Shown one piece after another: positions 1 to 11,991 of a DNA stretch of 64,000 nt (position 1 is its first letter; each line of letters starts with the position of its first letter). The stretch comes from Mactra quadrangularis. Taxonomy: Eukaryota > Mollusca > Bivalvia > Venerida > Mactridae. Below the pieces are notes generated by a model. That model was given only the letters and a program-made list of their open reading frames with translations, was not told the DNA's origin and did no database searches. The stretch is taken from contig CM046294.1 in NCBI GenBank assembly GCA_025267735.1, forward strand, positions 3,506,001 to 3,570,000. The letters are read 5' to 3'. A program made the position numbers and the translations under genes.

Positions 1-351
1 CTTATCCAGACATTTTATGAATAATTTCCATAACTATGATTGAATTGATTTCATTCACTTTATTGTTTGTCAATAATGATAGTGGTCTATTGTAAGTTCA
101 GTTGAACAGTGTCCATTTGTATAAACATTGATAAAGTCTGTATCATTTTTACATGTGTGCAACATTGTTATGCTTTGAGACTGTATAGCCCTGCAGTACT
201 GTCATGTTGTTGAACATATTAATCAGTGGCAAAGAAATGTTATTACAGTAAGGCAAAACAATCTGTGTTTATGGCAATGGTCTGAAAAAATTAGATGGGG
301 TCGGCTCTATTTTTTAACAGAGCCAATTGTGATTTTCACTAATAATCTGTG

Positions 352-590
352 GTGCTTTTTACAAAAATTCTTACGAAAAAAATCTTCGTAAGTCAAAAGC
401 AAGAAACATTAATAATACTCTCATTTTTTGGCTTACCAATTATAAATATTATAGAATTGTGTACCATATTGAATACCTTTTGAATAACATATCATAGTTA
501 TGTTTTTTATCCATCTGACTTTGAACTGCTAATTATGTGAAACTGACTTATGATAACTCTTTTCGTAAGAATTTTTGTGAAATGGAGCAC
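352..590. mobile_element. MITE with ~30-bp terminal inverted repeats (GTGCT family)
   Basis: The left end GTGCTTTTTACAAAAATTCT (continuing TACGAAAA) is mirrored at the right end by the reverse complement GTGCTCCATTTCACAAAAAT and the same continuation. About 240 bp long with no coding capacity. Target duplication not clear. Confidence 0.6.
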
Positions 591-1091
591 TGCTCTTCTT
601 GTCAAAATTAAACTGCAGGATATGTGAGTTTGCTAGGCTGTGTTGGGTTGTCCTAAACACTGTATTGTAAGCCTAACTCCATGTAGTGAACAATCTTAAA
701 CTAAATCATGTACTGATTACCAATATAAACTACATGTATTGCCTGTGTTCTGTTATATTTTACATGAAAAAACTTGATATAATACTCAAGTGTCCATTGT
801 CTTGTACCTTGTACAGTTATATGGTAATGTGCACTAAAATTGTTATTATTAGAACATTGCTTTACTACTTCCAAAATGTTTCTATACAATTTTGAGAGTT
901 TTGGAAAAGTTGATATTTCACTAGTTCATATTCGGAACTCAAATATGTGTTTTTTCCCCAACCTAATAAGGTTTGTTAGTACTGAATGCATCCTTGAAGA
1001 AATAACTTATAATTGCTGAAAAGTATGAAACATGAATTAAATTCCATTGTTCTGTGTACACACATTTCTATTTCAATTTTGTTCCACTCAG

Positions 1092-1422
1092 TTAAGCTAA
1101 AGTCCCATAAACATAAAAATAGCCAAGAGGGCACCGTACGGGCGCCGTGCAATCAAGCTCTGCAAGGACCCGTACGAACTCTTGCGTACCCATATGGACT
1201 GTTACGTTTTTACCAGGGTCCGTGAGACGAGCCCAGGATACACGTATCAGTTTCAGAGTCAAATCGTTAACAAAATCGTGGCCGAGTATGGATTAAACAT
1301 GCATATCTTCCAGCTACGGCTCTATACAGGTGTGTTGTTTTGTACCATGTGCGTACCGTCACCTTGATGTGCAAGGCTTCCCACGGCCTTCGACTGTCTG
1401 CACGTACGGGACTGAGGCATTA
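1092..1422. mobile_element. MITE family 'TCCCATAAA', copy 1 (one terminus internally deleted)
   Basis: The body is shared with 46729-47079 (inverted) and 51486-51783. Ends follow TAATGCYWCAKTCCCATAAA. In this copy the last ~25 bp before the right terminus are missing, so the repeat jumps from CGTACGGG directly to ACTGAGGCATTA. It is richer in CpG than its flanks. Several short ORFs here are only shadows of the element. Confidence 0.75.
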
Positions 1423-1791
1423 CATCTGATGCTAACAAAGTTTTTATTCTGTAAAAAACCCATCAACTTGAGTTCTGAATCAAATATATTGATATCTGTG
1501 AACAAGCAGGTTTATATATGAATGTCACACTGACATTGCTAGTCATTGATCTGTTATACAGGTTGTATCCATAATCATGTTTGTTTTTAAATTGTGTGAG
1601 CATTTTTCTTTGATGTGAGCTGTAATCCATTTTTTATAAATTTTAATATTCCATTTTATGTCAAATTTGTATTTTAATGTAAGACTTTGTACAAAGTCAT
1701 GATTTTTCTGTTTTGTTTTTTATTCAGTTCATGTACATTTTTGTTTATCAAATGTTGAGTGCTATTGTACTTGTACATGTTAGATAAAAAA

Positions 1792-1940
1792 GGGGACTGG
1801 CTTGCCCCTGTCCTTATAAATGTATGATAATTGGGGCTGGCCTACCCTAATCCTTATACATGTATGATAAAAGTGGGCTGGCCTGCCCCTGTCATAATAT
1901 ATGTAAAATAAAAGGGGTGTGGCCTGCCTCTCACCTTATA
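1792..1940. repeat. Minisatellite, ~41-bp unit, about 3.5 copies
   Basis: Units start at 1792, 1833, 1874 and 1914 with GGGGCTGGCCTGCCCCTG-like G+C-rich heads and ATGTATGATAAAAG-like tails. The heads are themselves partly self-complementary (GGGGC...GCCCC). Confidence 0.75.
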
Positions 1941-2413
1941 GAGATGTTTTTATTCATGCAATTGATTCGTTCAGATATATTTTCCTCATTAGTTTTGTAA
2001 GAAAGAGTTGACCTACGTTTGTAAAACATAAATATTAAAACATTTACATGTATGAAGAAATCATGTTTTTGTTTACACTAAATACTAGTATGTAAATGCG
2101 AAATTTGAATGACATGAGTGATAAAGTTTTTTGTATTAGTAAAATTGATTGTAAACATTTGGCTTAATGAAATCACTAGATTTATTCTGTCATTATATAT
2201 TATAACAGGGTGCCTTTGCCACTTGACATTTTGTAAACGGTGTTGATCAAAATAATTATAAAACTCAATGTAGGTTTTTTGTCCATAACTTGACTAATAT
2301 TTCACTATTTGTATGAAATAACATCCAGTGCCTGCTCTTTCCAAAATGTAACCCATTTATGGAAGATTTATTTGGAAAAAATATCAGTAATATTTAAGTT
2401 TTTTGTTGTTTCA

Positions 2414-2690
2414 TGTTGGGTTTTATGCCGTAGCAACACATTGTATAGGTTATATCACGGCAGTCAATCCACCTACTTACTGTTCCTGGAAAGACTGAAT
2501 CTCTGGACTTAGCTGTTAACCAACTACTAGGTGCATACTTTCGTCGGAATCAGTGGTAGGAGGGAGAATGGCCATAAAAAATTATTTCCTGATCAAGCTC
2601 CATAAAAGTATGCCCCGCCCGGGAATCAAATCTACGACCCCTCGATCAGTAGACTTGTTTGTCACCAACTGAACTAGCCAGGCAGGCGCA
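2414..2690 (-). mobile_element. tRNA-derived SINE, family S1
   Basis: The minus strand starts with a tRNA-like head (CTAGTTCAGTTGGTGACA box A region; TCGTAGATTTGATTCC box B region) followed by the body shared with 49463 and 63291. About 280 bp. Confidence 0.8.
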
Positions 2691-3097
2691 TCTCCTTTAG
2701 TAAAGCGAAACTTAGTGTAAAAACAGTAAAAAGATGACTTATTAGAAAGAGCAGGTGCTCTGTGTTATCCCATAACCAATATTTAAAAGTTAAAAGTAAA
2801 GCCCTCCTTGACGGTGTATTTTTATATTATTTACAGAACAGTTCTGTTCTGTTCTGTTCTGATATTATGGCTCACACAGATTACAAAATATTTCATGGTA
2901 TAGGCACTATGTTAAATGTACCATTTAAGTATAATTTGCTACGCATTATTCAGATAATCATGATATAACAGTGATATTGTTTCACTATCATTTATAATAC
3001 ATTTATAATACATTGTATGTTACATACATTGCCTACTCTGATTGTAATAAAAACTATATATATATTTAATTGTTGTTTTCTTGTTTTTATGTACAAA

Positions 3098-3330
3098 TGT
3101 TGCACTGGTCTAGTGGTAGGACACATGCTTAAGAATCCGGGATCAAGGGTTTGAACCCACTAGAAGCTTTTCCTAATTTCTTAGAGCAAGAGATTTATGG
3201 GCATTTGTTCCACTAAACCAAAATGTAAATGGTTACTGTGAGTGATCACCTACCTAAAGGTAATTTCAATGATCAGCAGTTACTGTACATTGTAAAGATG
3301 GCTGAACATGTACGTGGATGATTTATAATA
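3098..3330 (+). mobile_element. tRNA-derived SINE, family S3
   Basis: Head CACTGGTCTAGTGGTAGGAC with box B AAGGGTTTGAACCC, then the S3 body with TTAGAGCAAGAGATTTATGG and GATCACCTACCTAAAGGT, ending near GGCTGAACATGTACGTGG. Confidence 0.78.
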
Positions 3331-3989
3331 TATAACACAGAAATATGTTTTAACAAAGATCTGTTTGTACACTACAAGAACTATTTTGCATAAGCGTTAC
3401 ATGGCGAAAGCAGCCAGGGTAGATCCCCCTTGAATCTTTCCGAGATTATTCATTCATGAAAGGTCTAGGTGTTCCAAATGGCAGATGTATATTACAGCAT
3501 TTGTACTACCCTGTTTTCGTGGTAGCTTTTATGATGATGTGACAGATTTTTCCTATACAACTTGGAAGGTCATGAGTTCAATTCCATTTTGGACTACAGA
3601 TTTTTTTGAGTTACATTTGGTGCCCAATATATATAACTAACTAGGTATTTATGCAGCTGATGTACATTTCAACAATTGTACTCCATTGCCTTCAAGAAAG
3701 CTTTTATGGCAGTATAATTATAAATTTATTATTATAGGTAATCTGTATACAACTCTGAAGGTCACAAGTTTGATCCCTGAATATGAGATAGGACCATGGG
3801 TCTTGATTGAGTTACATTAATTTTGGCAACCACCATATAATGTAATTATTATATTATAATCCACTAGGAATTGAGAATTGCACCCTTAGATTGTCCAACA
3901 GACATTCAAACTCCAAAACAAATTAAGATAGGGGAAAGTACCTAGCAGAGTTATAATATGGAGTTTGAATGTTTTTGTCTTCTTTTTTC

Positions 3990-4250
3990 AATTGGATTTA
4001 ACACAATTTAGGTCATTTTATGGCGTCCAGCACACCTAACCCAGCTTTCCTAGACTCTTGTCTATAACCAGTACTCACCTACTCTTCAACATGGCCAGAA
4101 ACTTCTCCATATTATCTTATCAATGGAGGAAAATTGACATTATTGTCAAATTTTCATGGAGGGTATAACCTCCCAGGGTGGTATTCGAACCTGTACCCAC
4201 TTTCAGACACAAGATTCAATATCCTGGGGCACAACCAACTGCACTATTTA
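3990..4250 (-). mobile_element. tRNA-derived SINE, family S2 (diverged)
   Basis: Shares the S2 body (CACCTAACCCAGCTTTCCTA ... CTCCATATTATCTTATCAAT). The tRNA-like head at the right end is eroded. Confidence 0.7.
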
Positions 4251-4734
4251 CCTGTGTTTTATTTGTCTTCAAGATAACTTTTATAGGGACATAGTAGTGT
4301 CTACTTATGACATGGAAAGCCATGGGTTAGTTCCCAGCTTAAGTTATGGATTTATATTATGGTTTCATTAACATGTATATACAATGTAACCTGTCTTTAG
4401 CAACCTCAGCATGGGTTAGTTTAAGACATGTGGTCTCTTATGTTCGGAGACAGTGATAAAATAAGAGAAACCTTCTTAAAAATATTTATAGTTGAGGAAA
4501 ATGAACATTTTTTCGAATCATCAAGGAAGTGTATTAACTACTAACCAGCCTATGAAAGACTAGGGTTAGATACCCAGTACCGGTATCCAAGCCTACGTAA
4601 GACTTGAACCAGGAACCCCTTCAGTATACAGTGTACTAAATTTGAAAATACTGATTGTAGCCTAATGGGCCACATGCCCAAGTAAAATAATTATCAACCT
4701 ATTGCATTGCATTAAATAATTATTATAGTCTAAG

Positions 4735-5010
4735 TTTCATGCTTACGCAGGTTCACTGACTTTACTGCTATTACCCCTGGTCATTGGGCTACTGGTATCT
4801 ATCTATCAATCTCCCTGGGTAGTCTTTTACTCTGCTAAGTGCAGTCGACACATTGGCCCGAAGGAATTATACCACTCTCATAGATACCCATTTAAACCTG
4901 GGTGAAGTGAAGCAATTGCACCTCTTGCTCAAGGAAATTAGCAGCCCCCCCTGGTAGGGTTCGAATTTGGTCCCTATGTGCATGTCCAACCACTGGTCTA
5001 CAGCTCCTAC
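4735..5010 (-). mobile_element. tRNA-derived SINE, family S3 (diverged)
   Basis: On the minus strand the head has a box B of AAATTCGAACCCTACC. The body matches S3 (CTCTTGCTCAAGGAAATT on the plus strand). More diverged than the copy at 3098. Confidence 0.6.
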
Positions 5011-5164
5011 CTAACACAAATGGCAATCACAATTTTCATGTATATGAACATGTTTGTTGATAATTAAATGAATATTGTTTAAACTAAGACTATTTAGGGT
5101 AAGAAGCTGTTTTCTAGAATGTACAATGTCTGCTCTACGTATAGTTGTGTTTCATTTAAATGAT

Positions 5165-5492
5165 ATTGTACAGTCTATGGTGTCCAAGTAAATGGACTCA
5201 AAGTCAACACTGATACCAGGACTTTATAATATACTGATTGAAGTTAAAGTGCAGTTTAATGTCTGCTTTTATTTACATATTCAACAGACTTCTACAATTT
5301 ATTACCATAACTCCTGGTCATTGAAATTCCTTACAGTTCCCATTTACACCTGGTTTGAGTGGAACATAGTAGGTAAATTTCTTGCTCTAGGAAAATAACA
5401 GTGCTTCTAGTGGGGTTCAAACCCGGAACCTCTTCATCCCTAAGCATGTATCCTACCACTGGACCACTGCTCCCAAATACTGATGAAACTAT
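5165..5492 (-). mobile_element. tRNA-derived SINE, family S3
   Basis: The minus-strand head reads GGGAGCAGTGGTCCAGTGGT with box B GGGTTTGAACCCCACT, followed by the S3 body. It ends close to the hAT MITE at 5536. Confidence 0.75.
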
Positions 5493-5535
5493 TTGCAGAT
5501 TCTGTACTTAAGGATTAATAGTCTGATATAACAGC

Positions 5536-5997
5536 TAGGGCTGTCATGATATACCGGTATATTGCAATACACAGCTGTGGCAATACGTACCACGGTACAA
5601 CTGTCACGATATACCGGTATATTGCAATACACAGCTGTGGCAATACGTAACAAGGTACGATTTTAATGTACTGGTATTTGGCGATATTTTTTTATTTCAT
5701 TGGAAAATTCTTCCCTTCGCAAAATAAAAGTAGTGAAACGTCAGTTTTTCCATTGTTCATTCAATTTAACCTTAGTTACAAAAATTTAACCGATTAGGAC
5801 GCATCATAGACCAAAATGAGGCTAGATTCTATCAGTAGCTGCATGTAAAATTGACATTGTTTCTGTTAAATACAGGGGAGACACAAAGAATCTTAAAGCC
5901 CACAATATATCGTGGTACGTATCGGGATACGGTGCCAGTGTATTGCAGTATATCAGGATACGCTTATGGCGTATAGCGTATAGCGACAGCCCTGCTA
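5536..5997. mobile_element. hAT-type MITE (TAGGGCTGTC family) with internal 60-bp duplication
   Basis: Ends TAGGGCTGTC and GACAGCCCT, with ATAACAGC on both sides (5528-5535 and 5998-6005); the right end carries a 3-bp insertion. The CCGGTATATTGCAATAC segment is duplicated in tandem with a 60-bp period (about 5548 and 5608). The right arm is CpG-rich and partly complementary to the left. Confidence 0.85.
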
Positions 5998-6850
5998 ATA
6001 ACAGCACATATCTGTTTTGGCTGATATCCCAAGTAAATAAAAAACAAAACAAACACAACAATTTTTTTATACCAGTGATTTATTCCACTTGATTTGTTCA
6101 GTATATTTCTACAAACAGACAACTCACAAGTTTTTATCTTATTCTACTATTTACAAAATAAAGGAACAAAAAACACACATATCTTTAACATGATCTGTTA
6201 GTAATTTACATAATGAACTTTTTCATAATTAAAACTTATGAAAACAATAATAAATTGTACCTAGATCTACCATTATGTAGAATAGTATCACCCCCATACT
6301 GAGTAGAAATTACCTAATTACAAAACAAATATTCTTTAACTAAATTACATATGTAATATTTATGAATTAATTTACAAAGTCAATATTCACTGATTGAATT
6401 TATTTTTATCTGAAATGCTTTTGGCATGGAAAATTTCAATAAACTAAAACCAGTGTTTCATTGGATTTCACTTATGTACAGTCATTGATTACATGTATTA
6501 TTCAAAAGTCATAAAAATATTCTATTTAATTGAGCCTGAATATTTCGTTTTGAATATTTTTTTTAAGTACACAAAACTTACCAAAAAAAACCAACCATGA
6601 ATTCAAAAGCCTAAAGAAGGCATAAAAAGCAAGCCTGAAAATGTACGCATTTCATTTGACTATTCAGGTGAATTACATAAAGAATGACATAAGAGTTTAA
6701 ACATACTTTAGTCTACAGGTTTTAAATAACCCGAAAACATCTTAAGTCAAAAACAAGGAAATAAAATACATAAGCTATTCATAAAAAAAGAAGAAAAAAA
6801 AACAAGAGGACAAAAATGACGTTTGCCCTATCTTAGTAACTTAAAATGTT

Positions 6851-6937
6851 ACATATCGTGGGCTTAACACAAAACGGTCGTAACTCAATATAAAAAAGAG
6901 CGAGTTACAACGGTTTTGAGCTAAACCCGTGATATGT
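6851..6937. mobile_element. Short foldback element (AAAACGGTCGTAACTC family)
   Basis: ACATATCGTGGGCTTAACAC and AAAACGGTCGTAACTC on the left are complementary to GAGTTACAACGGTTTTGAG and CTAAACCCGTGATATGT on the right. It forms an ~85-bp hairpin. Confidence 0.7.
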
Positions 6938-8151
6938 CAATACAGTTATACTGTAAATCATAAACAAATTCAAATCGCAACTTTTCCTTTTTAACAAATT
7001 AATTAAACAAAATAAATTTCATTGAAAAACAAAACCCTATCATAGAAATAGATCATAAATGAAGTTAAGCGTATGAAAATTTTTGTATAACTTATTCTTG
7101 TATCATCGTATGATACTTTAATCTGATTCTCACATACTGAACCAAAACCTTAGGTCAAAATTCTTCTACACAAGAAGATTTAGACAAATTAAGTTCTCAT
7201 ATATTAATCAACAAATAATGAATAATAGATTTTAAAGAAAATAAAGACGAGGACATATTCCCTTCTTTGAATGTCTTTTAACTTTTTCATGTAAAGAGGT
7301 ATAACATTAAATTGAACATTTTTTACTAACAGAACAAATGACACCAGAGTACTATTTCAGACCAAGACAAAAAGCTCATGAAAATGCATAATAGTCAACA
7401 AGCATGTAACATACTGGTATCAAGACAATGGCCAATATACATTATGTATTTCAACCAACAGTCACAAAGATTTTATCAATTTGTCCAACTAACTTACACA
7501 TATAAAACAGTTTTTAACAAACTTACATATCAGTTTTTAAAAACTGATCAATCCCCCACCAATTAAATGCAGCAGACAGTCTATTCCAACATATCTTGAA
7601 TAATGAACATTTCTTTTTCCCTATCTTACACACACAAATATAGAAGTGTGGAATTACTAAATCCAACTTGTCAGATTAAAGAAAATACGGATGCCCACAC
7701 TCCAATAGAACAAAAGTGCAGATTTCCACACAATAAAACTGGGGATTTCCACACTACTGTTATATCATACAAACAAGAAACAATCCATCAGAACAGAACA
7801 AAACAGAACTAACTAACTAATTTTATTTTAAAAACCAAGTAGTTTTTATCACACGAATGACAAGATATTAATGCCCTGATTTTCTTACCTCAAAAAATAT
7901 ATACATACATGTATATATATTTTCGTATATATATATATTATATACCTAGCTAGCAACTACAACTTGTATAAACAAACTAGGAAACAATACCAACTATCAA
8001 TCCAATACTTTGTCAAACAACAATATATACATATATATTCCAATCTACGTAACATTAACATGGATGAAAAGTTCAAACTTTTCAAAATCCTTCTTATCAT
8101 CTCACTAGCTTTTTACTAAAGAAAAAAACCCATTTCCCAAATCCTAAAATT

Positions 8152-8578
8152 CTGGTCCCAGTTTCACGAAAAAACTCAACTTTGTACTCGAACTCAATCT
8201 TATGTTTCGATCATTAATTGTACTTATGTAGTCTAAGTTACAACAAATATAGTATCATTTGAAACCCGAATAGTGATTTAAAAGCTATAATTTATCATAT
8301 TAAACTGGCTAATATTTGTAGATAAGGTTTAATTTAATTTTATTGATTTGAGTGTGTTAATGAGCTGTTGAGTTTAGTCATATGAAAATTGAGTTTGCGG
8401 CATTACGTTTATAATCAAACCCAAGATATTTTATGTCAAAACATTTTATATAGTTTCATTATTATAATAATTTAATAACAGTTATTCCAACTTCATTTAC
8501 ATGCTCTTTAGAGACCAAAAATACTTGAGTCTGTTATTGAGTTCGAACTTAAGTTTGTTTGTGAAACTGGGGACAGAA
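8152..8578. mobile_element. MITE with ~43-bp inverted repeats (CCCAGTTTCAC family)
   Basis: CCCAGTTTCACGAAAAAACT ... CGAACTCAAT on the left is mirrored by ATTGAGTTCG ... GTTTGTGAAACTGGGGACA on the right. About 425 bp, no coding capacity. Confidence 0.72.
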
Positions 8579-9064
8579 CTTCTGGATCAGACCTGACAAC
8601 TTTCATCCTAGCATATAACAAGGGGCTAAGATTTCCATTTTTTTTTAAGATAAAACCATTTTTCAAATTTTAATTTACTTAGTAAGTATTAAAAATCCAC
8701 AGGGTTAATGTATGACAGTTGAATAGAATTTAACAATACCTTAGCCAGAATAATTCAACAAGATATAAATATATATACCCTATTTTCAATAGGATAACAG
8801 ACACAAACAAGCAAACAATCCCATTACCTAAACAAGACAAGGAAATGTTCTATTTGACAAAATAATGACCCATGACTGCAGGAAAAGTACCATCCCTATG
8901 ACTTTTTATCAAACATCACTCAATCAAACAATCAACAGCGCGATATAACCTTTTTGTGTTAATGTGCTGTAAAACCCAAACAAACAAACTAATTAATCAA
9001 TCAAATCCAGGTTTATTTGTCATCTGCTGCTGGTATCCCAGGAACTGGGGTAGGCAGCAGGCGG

Positions 9065-9116
9065 CTAGATCTTTTGACCTCTGATCTCCATGAAACCTTT
9101 ATCATTCATGTTAAGA
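9065..9116 (-). CDS. Possible terminal coding exon of an unidentified minus-strand transcript
   Basis: On the minus strand a very strong acceptor (TTGTTTTTTCTCAACAG ending at 9117) precedes a short frame, LNMNDKGFMEIRGQKI, then TAG. The next ~60 bp are unusually G+C-rich for this region. In another frame they read RSSRLLPTPVPGIPAADDK and end in a TAA that lies inside an AATAAA (9012-9017). I see no partner exon with matching phase, and splicing from CTDNEP1 exons would stop at once. It could be a real last exon, a pseudogene scrap or chance. Confidence 0.27.
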
Positions 9117-10824
9117 CTGTTGAGAAAAAACAAACAATAACAACCATCCTCTGTTAAAGTCTTTGATACAAAAAAAATAGCTATAATGGTTTTATGTATA
9201 ATTATGCTAGTTTTGAACTAAACAAGAAACCATTTTTATCACAATTATAATTAGGAAATAATAACAAATATCACAAAATTATAGCACAAAAATAATGGAG
9301 CAGTTGATTTCCATAGTAACCTTTTGAAAACAGAGTAGTAATACTAATATTCAAAGATTTAACAATATGTTCCTTAGACTGGCATTTCTTGATCTAAATC
9401 CTCATTACCCATTCCAGTTTTTGATAAAATAATTGAAATTTAACAATACTTTTCTGAATGTAGACAAAATCTACCTACATGACATACATATCTGTAAGAA
9501 TTTAAATAGCTATTTTATGTTTGGGGGGGCTATAGCCCACTTTTTCAGTTATATTAATACCGTAAGTTTACCTACTACTTCCTGTATCTTGACAGGCCTA
9601 GATCACAGGTCATATTGTTTTAGCCAGTACCAAAAAACATACCAATTGACAGTTGCCTGCGAGACTGTAGTAACTTGCTCTTTCACGTAATGCACTTAAT
9701 ACAGTCTTGAAGGCAACCCTCGCAATGCTTGTGACTGCAAATGCTAACTGGATACAGAGATAGGAGAGAATATGACCATAGACAGTATTTCATGACTAAA
9801 CTACGTAAGTCTAGTCTGAAAATATTACCTATGCCTCTTGGATTTTAAGTCAGATGCCCTATAGATTGAACTTACAGGATTGAGAAAAAAACATAACAAG
9901 AGTGAAGTATAAAAGAAAATGTAAAGTTAAATATTTTAATTTATTTCCGTAATTTGTATAGGAAAATGAACAAAAAGTAAAAAAACAGATGTCTGATTTA
10001 AGTTTACAATAAATTTTCACAGCATTTATAGCGTAAGTTATATTTTTTCCACACATTAACAGCAAGCAGTTGTTAGACAAATAGCTATCATTTTTTGCTA
10101 CTTTTAAAAAGCGAAAAGCTAGCACTGACTTGGAATTAAACAATCTTAAACCGTCTCAAAGACGTTAACATATTTCTGAACACAAAGACTACAACTAAAG
10201 ACTACGTGACGATTCAAACAAATCAAAACAAGCGAACACAAATCTAAACAATTACAGTGAAGTTAAGCATTCATTCAGTACAAGTATCATAAACTTGGAC
10301 TAAACCTAAGCCTACAAGCATAGCAAATGTACATTCAATTAGCTTAGGAAATTCTTCCTTAACAAATAAATTGTCCAAAGTTATATACCCAACAAATACA
10401 TTCAACCAAACGCAAGTAATCTTGCCTGTTTTAGAGTAAGGAACAATCCTTTCATCTAGCATTCAATGTCTACATGGCCATTCTTCAAGTTGTCATTTTT
10501 ATATAAAATATTTTAGACTTAAGTTAAGCAAAGCTATTTATTGATTTTCATTTAATAATTAAGAATAGAACTTATAATAAAAGCTATTTAACAAAACCAT
10601 CCGATTCTGAATCAAAATCGTACCTATTTGAACTAACCTATCATTTATTAAAAATCTGCTTTGAAACAGAAAAAAAATACTCAATTTAAAAAAATTTATA
10701 ACTGGATAAATATAACTTCCTTAATTTTCAGCAAACTTAACCTCAAGTTATAAGAGAACACATAGTTAGAATCATCTTAATCAAAAAAGTAAATATTACA
10801 AATGTTGAATTTTTCTTTAATAAT

Positions 10825-11293
10825 ATATATGTTACAGGTAATTTGTAAATTTAGGAAATTTGCAAAATGCCTAAAATTTAGGTATTTTGCAAATTGCCTA
10901 AATGAGTCAAGCATTTTGTAAAATGCTTGAAAATATCTGGGCATTTTACATATTGACTGAAATTTCAAGGGCTTTTTTTACAAATTGCTTGAAAGTGTCA
11001 GGAAAATATATTTGAATTAATATATGTAAATCTTAATGCATAATAACAGTTGAACATAATTTTCATCCAAATAATAGAGGCTAGTATTGGAAATGTTCAC
11101 TATCAAGTCTTACATTTTAATTGGAGCGCACCAACATACCATATTGCAGCCATTTTTCAGGCATTTTGTAAATTGCCTAGAAATTTTAGTCATTTTACAA
11201 AATGCCTAAAATGGCCAGGCAATTTCACAAAATGCCAAAAATTTTCAGGCAATTTACAAATAGCCTAAATTTACAAATTGCCAGTAACATATA
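10825..11293. mobile_element. Inverted-repeat element built of self-complementary ~20-bp units
   Basis: The ends TATATGTTACAGGTAATTTG and its reverse complement (CAAATTGCCAGTAACATATA) define the element. The interior is a run of variants of AGGCATTTTGYAAATTGCCT, each nearly palindromic, on both sides of a central stretch at about 11000-11140. Confidence 0.75.
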
Positions 11294-11397
11294 CAAAGTA
11301 TTCTGTCCTTCAGAGAGAAGAGTTCACTATAATTGTAATATACAAAACAACATGAACAATACCTGTAGTGCAATATAATACAACACCATTACTAGAT

Positions 11398-11626
11398 AAG
11401 GCCACAACAAATTGATCATATGTTCTATGGATTCGCTCGCACCTTAATTTTGACGGTTTTTACAAAAAAAAATATTTTTATTTCCTAGCTCGCTCATAAA
11501 AATTCGGTCAAACTGCTATATAAAGCAAGTGAATAAAGACTTTTTTTTATTTTTTTTCTTCGCTTGCTCGCCCCATTTTTTTTCCAGAAAAATCCGTAGA
11601 ACATATGATCAACTTGTTGTGGCCTA
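11398..11626. mobile_element. MITE family 'AGGCCACAACAA', complete copy
   Basis: AAGGCCACAACAAATTGATC (left) mirrors GATCAACTTGTTGTGGCCTA (right). Both arms continue into a TCTAYGGATT motif. TAA is found on both flanks. Confidence 0.82.
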
Positions 11627-11907
11627 AACCCTAAAATATTAACTACCAACTATTGAAATAGATCTAATACACACCAAGAATTATTCAATCAGTAAAAACA
11701 TTCCCAAGTAATTCAAAAAATCTAAAATATGGAAAAATTGTACAAAAAAATGAAAAAAAACATCCTGAGGTTAATTCCAGCTAAAATACTCTAGAAATAC
11801 TGACACCATAGTCTTCACACATTTTATTTTCAAAAATTTATAAAAATCAAACAAAATACACTTACGTGGTGATATGCCTAATATACAACACACAAACACT
11901 GTACTGA

Positions 11908-11991
11908 AAATCGCAGGTTTTAGTGCAAAACGGTCGTAACTCACTCTTTTCTTATAATGATTTACGACCGCTTAGGGCTAAACCTGCAAAA
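11908..11991. mobile_element. Short foldback element (AAAACGGTCGTAACTC family)
   Basis: TCGCAGGTTTTAGTGCAAAA plus CGGTCGTAACTC on the left pairs with TTACGACCGCTTAGGGCTAA plus ACCTGCAAAAT on the right. Second copy of the 6851 family. A remnant is at about 40175-40240 (GTGGTCGTAACTCAG). Confidence 0.7.

Larger units (their letters stand above)
1..5527. other. Intergenic, repeat-rich; no gene seen
   Basis: Apart from the MITEs, minisatellite and SINEs listed separately, the rest (for example 591-1091, 1423-1791, 1941-2413, 2691-3097, 3331-3989) is A+T-rich with only short chance frames. A (TTCTG)n tract sits at 2835-2862. A weak further SINE-like stretch at about 3525-3830 has two box B-like motifs. 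Confidence 0.7.
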
